From assembly GCF_000715075.1 (NCBI RefSeq), contig NC_134087.1, positions 183,985,276 to 184,049,275 of the forward strand: a DNA stretch of 64,000 bases, written 5' to 3'. Below the pieces are notes generated by a model. It did not search any database, was not told the origin of the DNA, and was given only the letters and a program-made list of their open reading frames with translations. This document shows positions 33,640-46,213 of this stretch, piece after piece (position 1 is the stretch's first letter; each line of letters opens with the position of its first letter). Source of the DNA: Nicotiana tabacum (lineage: Eukaryota > Streptophyta > Magnoliopsida > Solanales > Solanaceae). The translations under genes were made by a program, and so were the position numbers.

Positions 33640-34603
33640 AGAAAAATAAACCTAGAAAACAAGAATATATATTTTTATTATTTTTTTTTCTTTTGAAAAG
33701 AGATAAAGGCTAAAGAATTTTTATTTTTTTTAGGAAATATTTGGACTATTAGCCTGAATTTATACAAGGGATACTACGAAAGAAACAACATTTTTTTTTG
33801 AATTATGAATTTTCCGTCTTTTTTTTTCTTTTTACTTTTAAATAAATACCTTCTTTTTTTTGATTTTGAAAATGAATAAACAGAAAAATTTTATACTATT
33901 TTTTTTAAAAATAAATCAAACTAGAAGACAATTTTTTTTTTATATATATTTTTTAGAAGAAATTCCGGCGAGGTTTCGACACTACTCGGACATTGGTTTT
34001 TCCAAAAGAAGTAAATATCTCCCTACGCTGCTATTTTTTCCTTTTATTTTTAGAAACCGGTCGGCATGCGGAACTGAAGCAAATAAATGCGCAAAACAAA
34101 TAGGATGCAGCAGGATGGTCTTTTCATTTCAGGTTGCTAGTCCTAGACGGACCCAACCCCTGTGTTGAGTCCCCTAAGTCAAATGCAACATGATGCAAAT
34201 AAGCGTTCCTACTAGGGATCCGGCATGAAGTTTCGTTATACTAGGTTCACAACCTGGGTATTTGTTCTAGACTGTGTACCCGAGCGGACAACTCGAGTCG
34301 AGGAGGGGGCTACGTACCGGGGACCCGCGAGATCGTCCGGCTTTGTAAGTTGTCCGACCTCTTTCTTATTTCAGGTATTGACACTAACAGAATAGGGAGT
34401 CTCGACCAGCGAGCTTCTCCCCGGAGGTAAGAAGAGAAGGGTTTCGGCACAGTTTATATACAGTTCAGATAATATCAAAGCGGTAAAAACAACATTTAGC
34501 ACGTTATGCAAAAACATGTAATAAAGATCAGATAATAAAGCCAAATATAACAATTATTCTAAGCTCGAATTCTTGAACCCTGAACCAATGGTTCTGGGTT
34601 AAG
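33640..34603 (-). other. E1 leader between PBS and ORF1
   Basis: T/A-rich from 33640 to ~34000. The segment 34130-34600 is strikingly similar to 52970-53447 of E2, including GACGGACCCA, CCCTAAGTCAAATGCA, GCAAATAAGCGTTCCTACTA and CCGAGCGGACAACTCGAG. A hairpin AACCCTGAACC/GGTTCTGGGTT at 34576-34600 lies directly beside the PBS. It is a plausible packaging or dimerisation region (inference). Confidence 0.6.
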
Positions 34604-34621
34604 TCCCCAGCAGAGTCGCCA
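34604..34621 (-). other. E1 primer binding site (tRNA-Arg type)
   Basis: The plus strand reads TCCCCAGCAGAGTCGCCA, a tRNA 3' end including CCA, so the sense RNA can pair with it. It lies 4 bp (GAGC) from the LTR edge at 34626. Ogre elements are known to use tRNA-Arg; the tRNA itself is not in this window. Confidence 0.8.
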
Positions 34622-34625
34622 GAGC

Positions 34626-34764
34626 TGTCACACCTCCTTTTTGCGCGCCCGTCCCGAAGGCTAAATGCGCGGGTAGAGTTTTTCCAATTTAAGTGACAAT
34701 ATTCGAAATGAGATTATTTATTTAATTCAGAGTCGCCACTTGGGAAAGGTTTGGCTTTTGGTGT
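34626..34764 (-). repeat. E1 right LTR, part 1 (139 bp)
   Basis: It matches 14529-14667 with about three substitutions and one indel, then is cut by E2 directly after GGTGT. Confidence 0.95.
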
Positions 34765-37700
34765 TGTCACACCACCTTTTTCCGCACCCGAGGGGGCAGG
34801 GGAGTTTTTTCCAATTAAAGGACAATCGAAACGGGATTGGTTTATTTATTTCAGAGTCGCCACTTGGGAGGTTTAGGGTGTCCCAAGTCACCAATTTTGA
34901 TCCCGAATAGAGGAAAAGAATGACTCCATATTACAGTCTGCGTACCAGAAATCCGGATAAGGAATTCTGTTAACCCAGGAGAAGGTGTTAGGCATTCCCG
35001 AGTTCCGTGGTTCTAGCACGGTCGCTCAACTGTTATATTCCGCTTGATTATCTGATTTTATACAAATATGAACTTATGTGCAAATTTTAACTTTCAACGC
35101 TTTCATAATTATTATTATTTTTACAAGGAATTGCAACGTCGTGAAAGCATACCTCGAATCACGTTACATCAATGTACACGTGATTGTTGACATATCTCGA
35201 CTCGGTTGAGATTTGGATTTGGGTCACATAAATGTGCACCCGAGTTTAAGGAGATAACATTATTAATTACGCGCTTAAAGAGACTATCGCGTTATTATTC
35301 TAGGAGGGCCGTGAGATTTGCTAAACGACCTGTCCTGGAAACTGAATGCTTTGATATATACATTTAACAAGGGCCCCGCAGCTTATGCGTTTTTATTTGT
35401 CGAGGCTCATCTCATCTTTATTTTAAAAGGATATCCTATAGCGGCTATATTTTCCTGTCACATTTGTATCTACTAATTGAAAGTAAAAATGATCCAACTC
35501 AATTACATGCTTGCAGGTTATTTATAACGGAATTCCGAGTGCCTTTGCAGAATAAGAAAACATGGCCATGCACGTAGGCAGCTAATCGAACATTATGGGC
35601 CCAAATCCAGCTCATACGTGATGGGCCAGACCTGGCCACTGTTCATCCGATGAGGATCTGCCTGGTCCGTTTCTACCTAGGCTCAACCTCCATGAGGTTG
35701 AGACCGTAAACTTGTGTCTTTATCCTGTAGGTGTGGCTGATTACTAATTATAGCGAAACAATTCATCCAAGGGAGACGAACTTAGCTAGGAATGGATAAT
35801 TTTATGCTTAGCATGTATTAAACGACATGTTTCATGATTAAACCGAATCTTGGATGCAACCTATCGTATTGGGAATGTTTTACCTAACCGCATGCATATA
35901 TAGACTTACATTCAATTGTCCTACATTGACGTCTATTAGACAGGCAAGTTACTTCCAGCATCCAAACAAAAATAAAATTATTCTACATTACATGAATATT
36001 TAATGTAACAATCTATGTATAAAAGACATTCTTCAGGTCTTTTCATTTGTATTCATGCTCAATTTTTCCAATTACATTTGACAGTGCATTGGTTGTGTAC
36101 CTGGTATAGAGGACAAAGAAGAAAGGAATGATCAGCTGGGCAGTATGCAATAAACACAGCAATAGCAGATACACAGCAACAACACAACAACAAACCAACA
36201 ACCACAAGTGTTTTTCACAGTCCACAGACAACCAACAACAATTTCCAGAACAAAGAGAACCAGCAGATGGTCGAGCACCAAACAAGTAATCCCAGAAAAG
36301 AGTAATAAGATGCAGCCAAGAAAAACCAGAATGTTCAATGCAGTAACAGCAGAAAATCAATAACCACAAAAGCTGAGCAAACAGCCAACAACAATCAGCA
36401 AAGACAGCTTGAACAACTTGAACTCTTACACAGTTTTCAAATGATACTCATTCACAGTATTCTGAAATCTCTTTCTGTTTTTTTTTCTTTTCTGAAGACT
36501 AAAAGTCCAGCCCCCTTTTTAGTTCTGCAACAACTTATTTATAAGCCAACAACCCAGTGCAGTCAAGCTGCCTGGATCCTGCCAGTTGCAATCTGCCCAT
36601 ACTCCTTAACTCCCCATGCCTAAAGGCATCTTTCTTGGTAAACTTAATCAGCCCCCCATGCTTTGTCCTATTGCTCTAATCAAGGATTATGGGTGTATTT
36701 AAAGTATTCATTTTGAACCCATGCCCTCATGTTTTGTTCCCCATTGTCATTAGGTTAATCATATTTTAATTACCACTTGACATATTCTGAAATTAAACCC
36801 CTAATCAGACTTTGTCTTATGCCAAATCTACCCTTAACCTTGCACGTTGCTGTATTACCATAACTCTTAATAATTAGTATATAAACCTCTCTGATTTCAG
36901 CTAACTACTGACTACTTAACTTAAACTCAATGCTGCCTTCAGGTGAATCTGTTAGCTTTCCACAGTTAACAATCAATTTTCAGCCTAAATTCAAGCCAAT
37001 GATTCCAATTTAATCAAACAGGGGTGCCAATTAAAGGGTACAAGTTGGTCAAGCCGATACAAGTAACACCAACAAGAAACAGGCATAGTAATCAATACTG
37101 AAATTCAACTCCTGATTTTCTAATCTTTCAAGTGAATTTAGTTGACGACGCTTATTTAAACGACTACGCGAACTATAATATACAGCAAACAACCAACAAA
37201 ATCAACAAACAAATCAACTTTAAACTCAAAATGTACACACATGGATAGACGAGTCAAAAACCAAAACAAACCAGAACATGTACGACAGGATAGAGTTTAG
37301 GATGACAAAAGAAAAAAGGGAAAATACCTCCGGGACCTGAAACTACGACTGACTCAAGCTCGAACTCGGGCCAAGTGATTTTGGGGTCTAATGGACTTTA
37401 ACCGAAGCGTTCTCAACTGAGAACACTTCGGTAAAAGTCTGCTAGGCCCTGATCCTGTCACTTATTCGGACAAAACCCATAGATCCGAATCCTAGGGCTC
37501 TTGAGGTTCGATTTGGGAACCGTTCAATTCCAGTCAGATTCGAACGGAACCAAAGCCATTCAGGGGATGAGGGAGGTTAGGAGGGGCTGTGGTGTGAGTT
37601 TGGGGTCAATCGGTATAGATCTAGTTTTTGCTCGAATCTTCGTTTGAAGATTCGAGAAGCTACGGGTTGATTCGAGGTGAACGGTTAACGGATTCATGTT

Positions 37701-38641
37701 CAGGGTGGTTGGGTGCATCGGGGATGTTATTTTGGTGGTCATCGGAACTGTGGTTATCGGGCTCACGGGGGGAAAACCTAGACTGCTAGGGTTTGAGAGG
37801 AAGGGGTCCTGGGGAAGATGGTGAACAGTGGCTGAAGGGGGGTTTGGTTTGGGGGCGTGGGGTGTAATGGAGAGTTTATATATGTATTGAGGGTTTAGAT
37901 CCTGGCCGTTGGATCAAGTGAGATCTATGGCCGGGATCTATTCACTTAGGAAAGACGGTGTCGTTTGGGTGTGATGGTGGGTGAGACCGGGTAAAGGGCA
38001 TGGATCGGGTCATGTTGACGGGTTTAGAGGAGGGCCTGGATCCGTTGGATCAATGGGGTTGGACGGCTTAGATCATCTTGCCTGAAACGGCGTCGTTTGG
38101 GTAAACGAGCAGTCTGATCAAGACCGTCCGTTTGAATCAGATCAACGGTTCTAACAGGGGTATTGATACGATGTCGTTTGGGGTCCTGCTGGGGCAGCCT
38201 GGGTTGGGCTTGGTCTTGCATTGGCTTTGGGCCTCATTTGGGGTCCAAACCGATTTTCCTTTCCCTTTTTAATTTCAACAAATTAACCAAAAATTCCTAA
38301 AAACAATGCAAATAATTAAAATAAACTTACACACATATTGAGCAACACCTACAACAATAAACACACATATTAGAATTTTTAAAAATGGTTAAATCACAGC
38401 CTAGAGTAAAAGCTGCATATTTTTTTGTGAATTTTCTCTTAAAACCGGACTACGGCCTGATTACACACGGCGTTCTTATTTTTTGTGTTTTTTGTAAGAT
38501 TAATTGCAACACGGGCCGAACCACAAATGACTAGCAGCACATGTCATGAAAAAATTGGGAATTTGTACAGCGAGGTCACTGGTCACTATTTTTGTTTTCT
38601 TTTGGAGTGATTGTCCGTGAAGCAAAAATCACGTGCTTACA
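34765..38641 (-). repeat. E2 left LTR (3' LTR in sense), 3877 bp
   Basis: It pairs with 53470-57339. I counted by eye roughly 50 substitutions plus a few indels, clearly more than between the two E1 LTRs. The minus-strand open frame at 36043-36369 recurs in the other LTR but reads as low-complexity sequence, and I do not call it a gene. Confidence 0.94.
37874..37883 (-). promoter_or_regulatory. Probable TATA box of the E2 LTR
   Basis: The minus strand reads ATATATAAAC at the place equivalent to the E1 TATA box, ~760 bp inside the sense 5' LTR edge. The other LTR has the same word at about 56573-56582. A G-box (CACGTG) lies at the very LTR end, as in E1. Confidence 0.45.
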
Positions 38642-38655
38642 GCTGCCCCTCTTTG
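38642..38655 (-). other. E2 polypurine tract
   Basis: The minus strand reads AAAGAGGGGCAGC immediately before the LTR, the same as in E1. Confidence 0.85.
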
Positions 38656-38751
38656 CACGAAGACACGAAGGGTTTTCGCGCAAAGATAAAGCGAGCGATT
38701 TTTGCCCGTCCGAGTACTCTGTGTGAAGCATTTTTGAAAAAGATTTGACTG

Positions 38752-38814
38752 AACCTTTGCTTCAGAGGTTTCCTACATATCCTGGGCTGAACAGGAATCA
38801 GGTCAATGTAGTTC
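38752..38814 (-). other. Structured motif copy E2-d (before PPT)
   Basis: Plus-strand stems: P3 AACCTTTG/CAGAGGTT (one G-U), P1 CTACAT/ATGTAG, P2 TCCTG/CAGGA, then AATCAGGTC. Confidence 0.8.
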
Positions 38815-39380
38815 AGGAAACTTTGGTAGCTGGGACTACCGTGTCACTGTAGTGCTTGCTGTTGTTGTGCGCTGTTGCCTGCCGCTGTAAGATGCTACCG
38901 CTCAACCGATCTCCTTGTTACATTGTTCTTGAAAGGAAAAACAAGAAGCTAAGTTACAGTATGAGATCTCATCTATCTTCAACTTGTTCTTGTTGCCTTG
39001 CTTTCTTGTCGGCTAACGTTTTCCTCTGATGCCCTTATTTTGTGAACTTGGGAGATGACGCTGGTCCTTCGCCTTTTCTGAATGCCAGTTTTCATCACTT
39101 TGCTTGATTTGCTGGGAACATGGCTTTCTTCTGTAAATCTTTCAATGGTTTCTTCAGTGGTATGTCTTTCTTCATCAAAATTGTTATATTGGGCATGCTA
39201 CAACGTTCCTAAACTGCTTCTTCTGAGACGCGTTCCTTCTTCCTTTTGAATCGCGCGCTTGCTTTTGCAGCCTTCTGCTTCTTGGCGCTGGGGGATTTTA
39301 TTGTTTCCTGCTTGGGGGATCTCTGTTGTAACCTTCCGTCTTCAGGTGGGGCTACTGATTCCAAAATCTAGAGCTAAAAA
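38815..39380 (-). other. E2 noncoding 3' region
   Basis: No gene is visible; it lies between motif copy d and the 41 bp array. Confidence 0.5.
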
Positions 39381-41061
39381 GTATTCCCGCATTTTACTGG
39401 TGGGCGACCTAGAACTTAAATGTATTCCCGCATTATACTGGTGGGCGACCTAGAACTTAAATGTATTCCCGCATTATACTGGTGGGCGACCTAGAACTTA
39501 AATGTATTCCCACATTATACTGGTGGGCGACCTAGAACTTAAAATTATTCCCGCATTATACTAGTGGGCGACCTAGAACTTAAATGTATTCCCGCATTAT
39601 ACTGGTGGGCGACCTAGAACTTAAATGTATTCCCGCATTATACTGGTGGGCGACCTAGAACTTAAAAGTACTCCCGCATTATACTGGTGGGCGACCTAGA
39701 ACTTAAATGTATTCCCGCATTATACTGGTGGGTGACCTAGAACTTAAATGTATTCCCGCATTATACTGGTGGGCGACCTAGAACTTAAAAGTATTCCCGC
39801 ATTATACTGGTGGGCGACCTAGAACTTAAATGTATTCCCGCATTATACTGGTGGGCGACCTAGAACTTAAAAGTATTCCCGCATTATACTGGTGGGCGAC
39901 CTAGAACTTAAATGTATTCCCGCATTATACTGGTGGGTGACCTAGAACTTAAATGTATTCCCGCATTATACTGGTGGGCGACCTAGAACTTAAAAGTATT
40001 CCCGCATTATACTGGTGGACGACCTAGAACTTAAATGTATTCCCGCATTATACTGGTGGGCGACCTAGAACTTAAAAGTATTCCCGCATTATACTGGTAG
40101 GCGACCTAGAACTTAAAAGTATTCCCGCATTATACTGGTGGGCGACCTAGAACTTAAATGTATTCCCGCATTATACTGGTGGGCGACCTAGAACTTAAAT
40201 GTATTCCCGCATTATACTGGTGGGCGACCTAGAACTTAAAAGTATTCCCGCATTATACTGGTGGGCGACCTAGAACTTAAATGTATTCCCGCATTATACT
40301 GGTGGGCGACCTAGCACTTAAAAGTATTCCCGCATTATACTGGTGGGCGACCTAGAACTTAAAAGTATTCCCGCATTATACTGGTGGGCAACCTAGAACT
40401 TAAATGTATTCCCGCATTATACTGGTGGGCGACCTAGAACTTAAAAGTATTCCCGCATTATACTGGTGGGCGACCTAGAACTTAAATGTATTCCCGCATT
40501 ATACTGGTGGGCGACCTAGAACTTAAATGTATTCCCGCATTATACTGGTGGGCGACCTAGAACTTAAAAGTATTCCCGCATTATACTGGTGGGCGACCTA
40601 GAACTTAAAAGTATTCCCGCATTATACTGGTGGGCGACCTAGAACTTAAATGTATTCCCGCATTATACTGGTGGGCGACCTAGAACTTAAAAGTATTCCC
40701 GCATTATACTGGTGGGCGACCTAGAACTTAAATGTATTCCCGCATTATACTGGTGGGCGACCTAGAACTTAAATGTATTCCCGCATTATACTGGTGGGCG
40801 ACCTAGAACTTAAAAGTACTCCCGCATTATACTGGTGGGCGACCTAGAACTTAAATGTATTCCCGCATTATACTGGTGGGCGACCTAGAACTTAAATGTA
40901 TTCCCGCATTATACTGGTGGGCGACCTAGAACTTAAAAGTATTCCCGCATTATACTGGTGGGCGACCTAGAACTTAAATGTATTCCCGCATTATACTGGT
41001 GGGCAACCTAGAACTTAAAAGTATTCCCGCATTATACTGGTGGGCGACCTAGAACTTAAAT
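39381..41061. repeat. E2 minisatellite: 41 copies of a 41 bp monomer
   Basis: The monomer is GTATTCCCGCATTATACTGG followed by TGGGCGACCTAGAACTTAAAT or ...AAAA. The array spans 1681 bp, exactly 41 units of 41 bp. The units are almost identical except for a T/A choice at the last base and rare single changes (for example TACTCCC at about 39669 and 40817). It occupies the same 3' position as the E1 array but has an unrelated sequence. Confidence 0.96.
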
Positions 41062-42423
41062 GTATAGAAATTGTTTCCCCGTTCCTCCGAGAAATTTTTT
41101 GACAATTGGCAGAAAATTTTCTGCCCCGGTTTTTGGTGATTTCCCTGGCGTTGCGTCTTGCTGCCATTATCAATCCTTTGTCTTCCTGCAGCAGACAAAA
41201 GGATTTAGTTAGTTTTAATCGTGGTGGTAGAGGGTGCCTTTCCGACGGATGATTTTTCCTCTCTTCCCTTTTTCCTGCTATATGTCCCCATAATTGGTTA
41301 GTGGACAAAATTGCCTGCTGGGGGTCTCTAGCCTGCTGGGGCTGGTTTTCAATTTGTTCCCTTTTCTGCTTTCTCTTTAAGCACATGCTGTGGGAATCTG
41401 CTTTTACTCCCGAAACCATTCCCTTTGGAGATTACTTCCTCCAAAACTGCGAGGCACGATTATTGTATTGCCTAGGACCGGCTTTTAAGACTGTTTGTGT
41501 TATCCTGCATTGGATGAATTCCCCTTCGGTCTCTGGTAGTAAGCTTTGAAAAATCCTTTTCAAGACAAATTTTTTAGGAAGAGAAATAAAAGCTAGGAAA
41601 GGAGAAAATCTTTCTGAACCAATATTTGGTGGGAGAAGAAACTCAGAAGAACTTATCTGGAGGACATGACTGGTCCCCGTGATCATGACGTGCACCATAG
41701 ATTCCCGACCCAGTCTATTTTATCAATCGATTTGCCCGATGGTCTGACTTGCTGGGGATGATAAATGACTGTCCATTTCGTTGCGAATGTGGTCGCTTTT
41801 TGTTGATCTGTCTTGTCGCCTCATAGTGCCCTTCGAGGGGTTTTCACCAATGAGACTCTCTCTTTTCTCTCATCTCCCGGCGCCTTATGGTGCTTGTGAA
41901 GGTTTTCACCGATAAGACTCTCTCGTTTCATATCTCTCATCTTACGTCGCCTTTCGGTGCCTGTGAAGGTTTTCACCGATAAGACTCTCTCATTTTATTT
42001 CTTCATTGAAGAATCGGGGTGTTATCGATACGACCCTCTCTTCCGGAGATCCCTTTGACCATCAATTCAATCCCAGTCTTATGATCTCTTTTTTGCTGGG
42101 GATTGGTGTATTATTCTCGGCTTTATTTGCCTGACTTAGCATCTCTTGGATATTGATCGGGAGGTCTTTTGGACGTCGATGTTGGTTTTGGTGTGGGGCT
42201 AACGAAAGGCTATAAAATGAAAATAATTTGATGGGTGATATGCTACAACTTTGGAATCAAACCTTTGTTGGAACTTAAAACATAATCTCTGCCCCAGTTT
42301 TCTTGCTTGGGGAATTTATTTTTTACACTTATGTTGCACTATGTGCGTTACGCACACTGTGCCTATTATGCACACTATGTACATTATGCATCCTATATTC
42401 ACTATGATGCATACTATGATCGA
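41062..42423. repeat. E2 3' region with ~65 bp repeats
   Basis: About 41812-42000 holds three tandem units of ~62-66 bp with the shared core GGTTTTCACCGATAAGACTC and TCTC-rich ends. A related, more diverged set is in E1 at 22840-23030. Short repeats of TGCACACTATG-like words are seen at 42340-42420. No gene is recognised. Confidence 0.65.
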
Positions 42424-42474
42424 GCCGTGAGGTGCCTACGTATCCTCTTTGAGGAATCAGGTCAAACATAGTTC
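42424..42474 (-). other. Structured motif copy E2-c (after pol)
   Basis: Plus-strand stems: weak P3 GCC/GGT, P1 CTACG/CATAG (one mismatch), strong P2 TCCTC/GAGGA, then AATCAGGTC. It lies ~260 bp past the pol stop. Confidence 0.7.
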
Positions 42475-42736
42475 CCAACGGTTTTGTATTTCTTATGATT
42501 TTATCTTCTTTTTTTCTTTTCCTTCTTTTTATTTTCTTTTTCTTTTCTTTTTCTTTTTTTCATGTCTTTTCCATTAGTGATTCCAAAAGAGGGGTATGAA
42601 AGAATAACTTAAGGCTCAAAGGGGGAAGCAAGGGTTAAAAGTGTTTGGATAGAAGAAAGAATTGCCTCCGTCATCTCATTATCCAATAAATGCCAAATAC
42701 AGACAAATAAACCAAAAATTGCCATAACTAAAGAAA

Positions 42737-45700
42737 TTACGCATAATATCTCTTGACTGCATCTGAATTGATAGCCATGTTGACACATCTACCTTCGACA
42801 TCTGTCAAACACAAAGCACCGTTGGACAATACTCTGGTCACGATATAAGGCCCTTGCCAATTTGGGGCGAATTTGCCTTTTGCCTCGACCTGATGTGGGA
42901 GGATCTTCTTCAATACCTGCTGCCCTACTTCAAACTTCCTGGGGCGCACCTTCTTATTATATGTTCTTGTCATTCTCTTCTGGTACAGCTGACCATGGCA
43001 TACTGCTGCCAATCTTTTCTCATCTATCAGGTTCAACTATTCCAATCGAGCTTTGACCCATTCATCATCATTAATCCCGGCTTCAGCGACAATTTGGAGG
43101 GATGGAATTTCGACCTCCGCCGGTATTACGGCTTCAGTTCCGTACACCAACAAATAAGGAGTTGTACCTATGGAAGTCCGGACGGTAGTGCGGTAACCCA
43201 ACAAAGCAAAGGGTAATCTCTCGTGCCATTGTCTGGACCCTTTCACCATCTTTCGCAGTATCTTCTTGATATTCTTATTGGCTGCTTCGACTGCTCCATT
43301 CGCCTTGGGACGATATGGGGTGGAATTGCGGTGTGTAATCTTGAATTGTTGGCATACCTCTCTCATCAGGCTGCTATTAAGATTCGCACCGTTATCCGTG
43401 ATGATCACTTTTGGGATCCCAAATCTGCAGATGATATGGGAATGAACAAAGTCCACCACTGCCTTTTTGGTTACCGATTTGAAGGTTTTAGCCTCAACCC
43501 ATTTGGTGAAGTAATCAATGGTCACTAGAATGAACCTATAACCGTTGGATGCTGCCGGCTCGATGGGCCCAATGATATCCATGCCCCATGCCACAAACGG
43601 CCAGGGTGCTGACATCGTATGTAACTCTGTTGGCGGAGAATGAATCAAATCTCCATGTATCTGGCACTGATGGAATTTCCTCACGAAAGTGATACAATCG
43701 TGTTCCATGGTGAGCCAATAACACCCTGTTCGAAGTATCTTTCTTGCCAATACATATCCGCTCATGTGTGGCCCACAAACTCCAGCATGTACCTCTGACA
43801 TAGCCATCGTTGCTTGACTGGCATCTATGCATCTCAACAATCCCAAATCCGGGGTTCTTTTGTACAATACTCCTCCGCTGAGGAAGAAACCATTCGACAA
43901 ATGCCGAAGGGCTCTTTTTTGGTCTCCAGAGGCATGTTCTGGATATATCCCCATTCTGAGGTATTCCTTGATATCATGAAACCAGGGTTCGCCATCTGCT
44001 TCTTCTTCTATGGCATTGCAGTAGGCGTGCCGATCACGGACCTGGATGTGCAGAGGATCAACATACATTTTGTCAGGGTGGTGCAGCATTGATGCTAAGG
44101 TGGCCAAGGCATCCGCAACCTCATTGTGAACTCTCGGGATGTGTTTGAATTTCACCGATCGAAATTGCTTGCTCAGATCATGCAAGCATTGTCGGTATGG
44201 TATGAGTTTTAGATCTCGCATTTCCCATTCACCCTGAATCTGGTGTACCAAGAGGTCCGAGTCTCCCAAGACCAAGACGTCTTGGATATCCATGTCAGCA
44301 GCCAACCGCAGACCCAGAATGCAAGCCTCATACTCGGCTATATTGTTGGTGCAATAGAAGCGTAGTTGAGCCGTAACAGGATAATGCCATCCTGTTTCAG
44401 AAATGAGTACTGCTCCTATTCCAACCCCTTTCGCGTTTGCAGCTCCATCGAAGAAAAGCTTCCAACCCGGTTCCTCAAGTAATTCCAATTCATTTGTATG
44501 CATCACCTCTTCGTCAGGAAAATACGTTCTTAAGGGCTCGTATTTTTCATCAACGGGATTCTCTGCCAAATGGTCTGCCAGCGCCTGGGCTTTCATGGCC
44601 GTCCTCGTCACATAGACGATATCAAACTCTGTGAGCAGAATTTGCCATTTTGCTAACATTCCCGTGGGCATAGGTTTCTGAAAGATATACTTCAATGGGT
44701 CCAAACGGGATATGAGATAAGTAGTATATGAAGACAGGTAGTGCTTCAACTTCTGAGCTACCCAAGTTAGGGCGCAACATGTTTTCTCGAGTTGAGTGTA
44801 CTTGACCTCATGTACTGTGAATTTCTTGCTAAGATAGTAGATGGCTTGCTCTTTCCTTCCTGTGTCATCATGTTGCCCCAATACGCAACCAAATGAATTT
44901 TCCAAGACCGTTAGGTAAAGAATTAAGGGCTTCCCAGGCTTCGGCGGGACCAATACGGGTGGATTAGACAGATACCCTTTGATTTGGTCGAAGGCCTCCT
45001 GACACTCTGCCGTCCAACCTACCGCAGCATCCTTTCTCAGCAACCGAAATATGGGCTCACAAGTTGCTGTGAGTTGGGCGATGAACCTGCTGATGTAATT
45101 GAGTCTACCCAGCAAACTCATTACCTCTGTTTTGTTCCTTGGCGGTGGCAAATCTCGGATGGACTCAATTTTGGATGGGTCTAACTCAATCCCCCGTCGA
45201 CTGACGATGAATCCTAGCAGCTTTCCTGATGGAACCCCGAATGCGCATTTGGCCGGGTTGAGCTTGATATCATACCTTCGGAGTCTTTGGAAAAATCTCC
45301 TTAGGTCTGCTACATGGTCTTCCTGACGCCAAGATTTAATGATCACATCATCGACGTACACCTCGATTTCTTTATGTATCATGTCATGAAACACAACAGT
45401 CATTGCTCGCATGTATGTTGCCCCGGGTTCTTCAATCCGAACGGCATTACCCGATAGCAGTAAGTTCCCCATGGCGTAATAAACGCTGTCTTTTCCGCAT
45501 CTTCCTCGTCCATTAGGATCTGATGATAACCCGCGTAGCAATCTACAAAAGATCCGATCTCGCGCCCCGCGCAATTATCGATCAAGATATGGATGTTGGG
45601 CAATGGAAAATTGTCCTTGGGACTTGCTTTGTTGAGGTTGCGGTAGTCGACGCACACCCTGATTTTTCCATCCTTCTTTGGGACTGGTACCACATTAGCC

Positions 45701-46213
45701 AACCACTCGGGATATCGAGTGACCCGAATGACCTTCGCTTGCAACTGCTTAATCACTTCTTCTTTGATCTTTACACTCATCTCTGTTTTAAATTTCCTTA
45801 GTTTTTGCTTGACGGGAGGGTATGCCGGGTCAGTGGGCAATTTGTGAACCACTAAATTGGTGCTTAATCCAGGCATATCGTCATATGACCATGCGAAAAC
45901 ATCTTTGAATTCCATGAGGGTTTTGATCAATTCTTCTCTGACATTCGGCTCAATGTGGATGCTAATTTTGGTCTCTTGGACGTTATCAGCGTCTCCTAGA
46001 TTCACAGCCTCAGTGTCATTTAGGTTAGGCTTGGGTTTCTCTTCAAATTGGCACAGTTCTCGGTTTATCTCTTCGAAGGTTTCACCTTCGTCACATTCAG
46101 ATTCATCATCACAAACGACCTCTTGCATCATTGAGTCGGATTCAGATTGATTTATTAGACTAGGTCGAAGATCCGCTGTGCATGCCATGTCATTAGAACC
46201 AGTAAAAAGAGAA
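42737..46213 (-). pseudogene. pol: E2 pol: RT, RNase H, second RNase H, integrase, with frame shift and stop
   Basis: The frame enters from the intron at 46213. A one-base deletion at about 45425 (after MPFGLKN) moves the rest to another frame, and TAG at 43037-43039 interrupts the integrase C-terminus where E1 still has CAG. The true end is at 42737 (DAVKRYYA). Domains as in E1: YVDD in EVYVDDVIIKS; second RNase H starting FFDGAANAKGVGIGA; integrase HHCC finger and the ITDNGANLN and NGAVEAANKN blocks. The extreme C-terminus (GKFAPNWQGPYIV) is open here but lies beyond a stop in E1. Inactive as it stands. Confidence 0.92.

Noticed and set aside
36043..36369. 108-codon minus-strand open frame in the E2 LTR (repeated at 54748-55074)
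   Set aside because: The plus strand is a CAACAACA-rich stretch that yields a Leu/Val/Cys-rich frame by chance; no domain features.
39381..41061. Regular short repeats resembling a CRISPR array
   Set aside because: There are no unique spacers: the whole 41 bp unit is repeated, in a plant retrotransposon 3' region.
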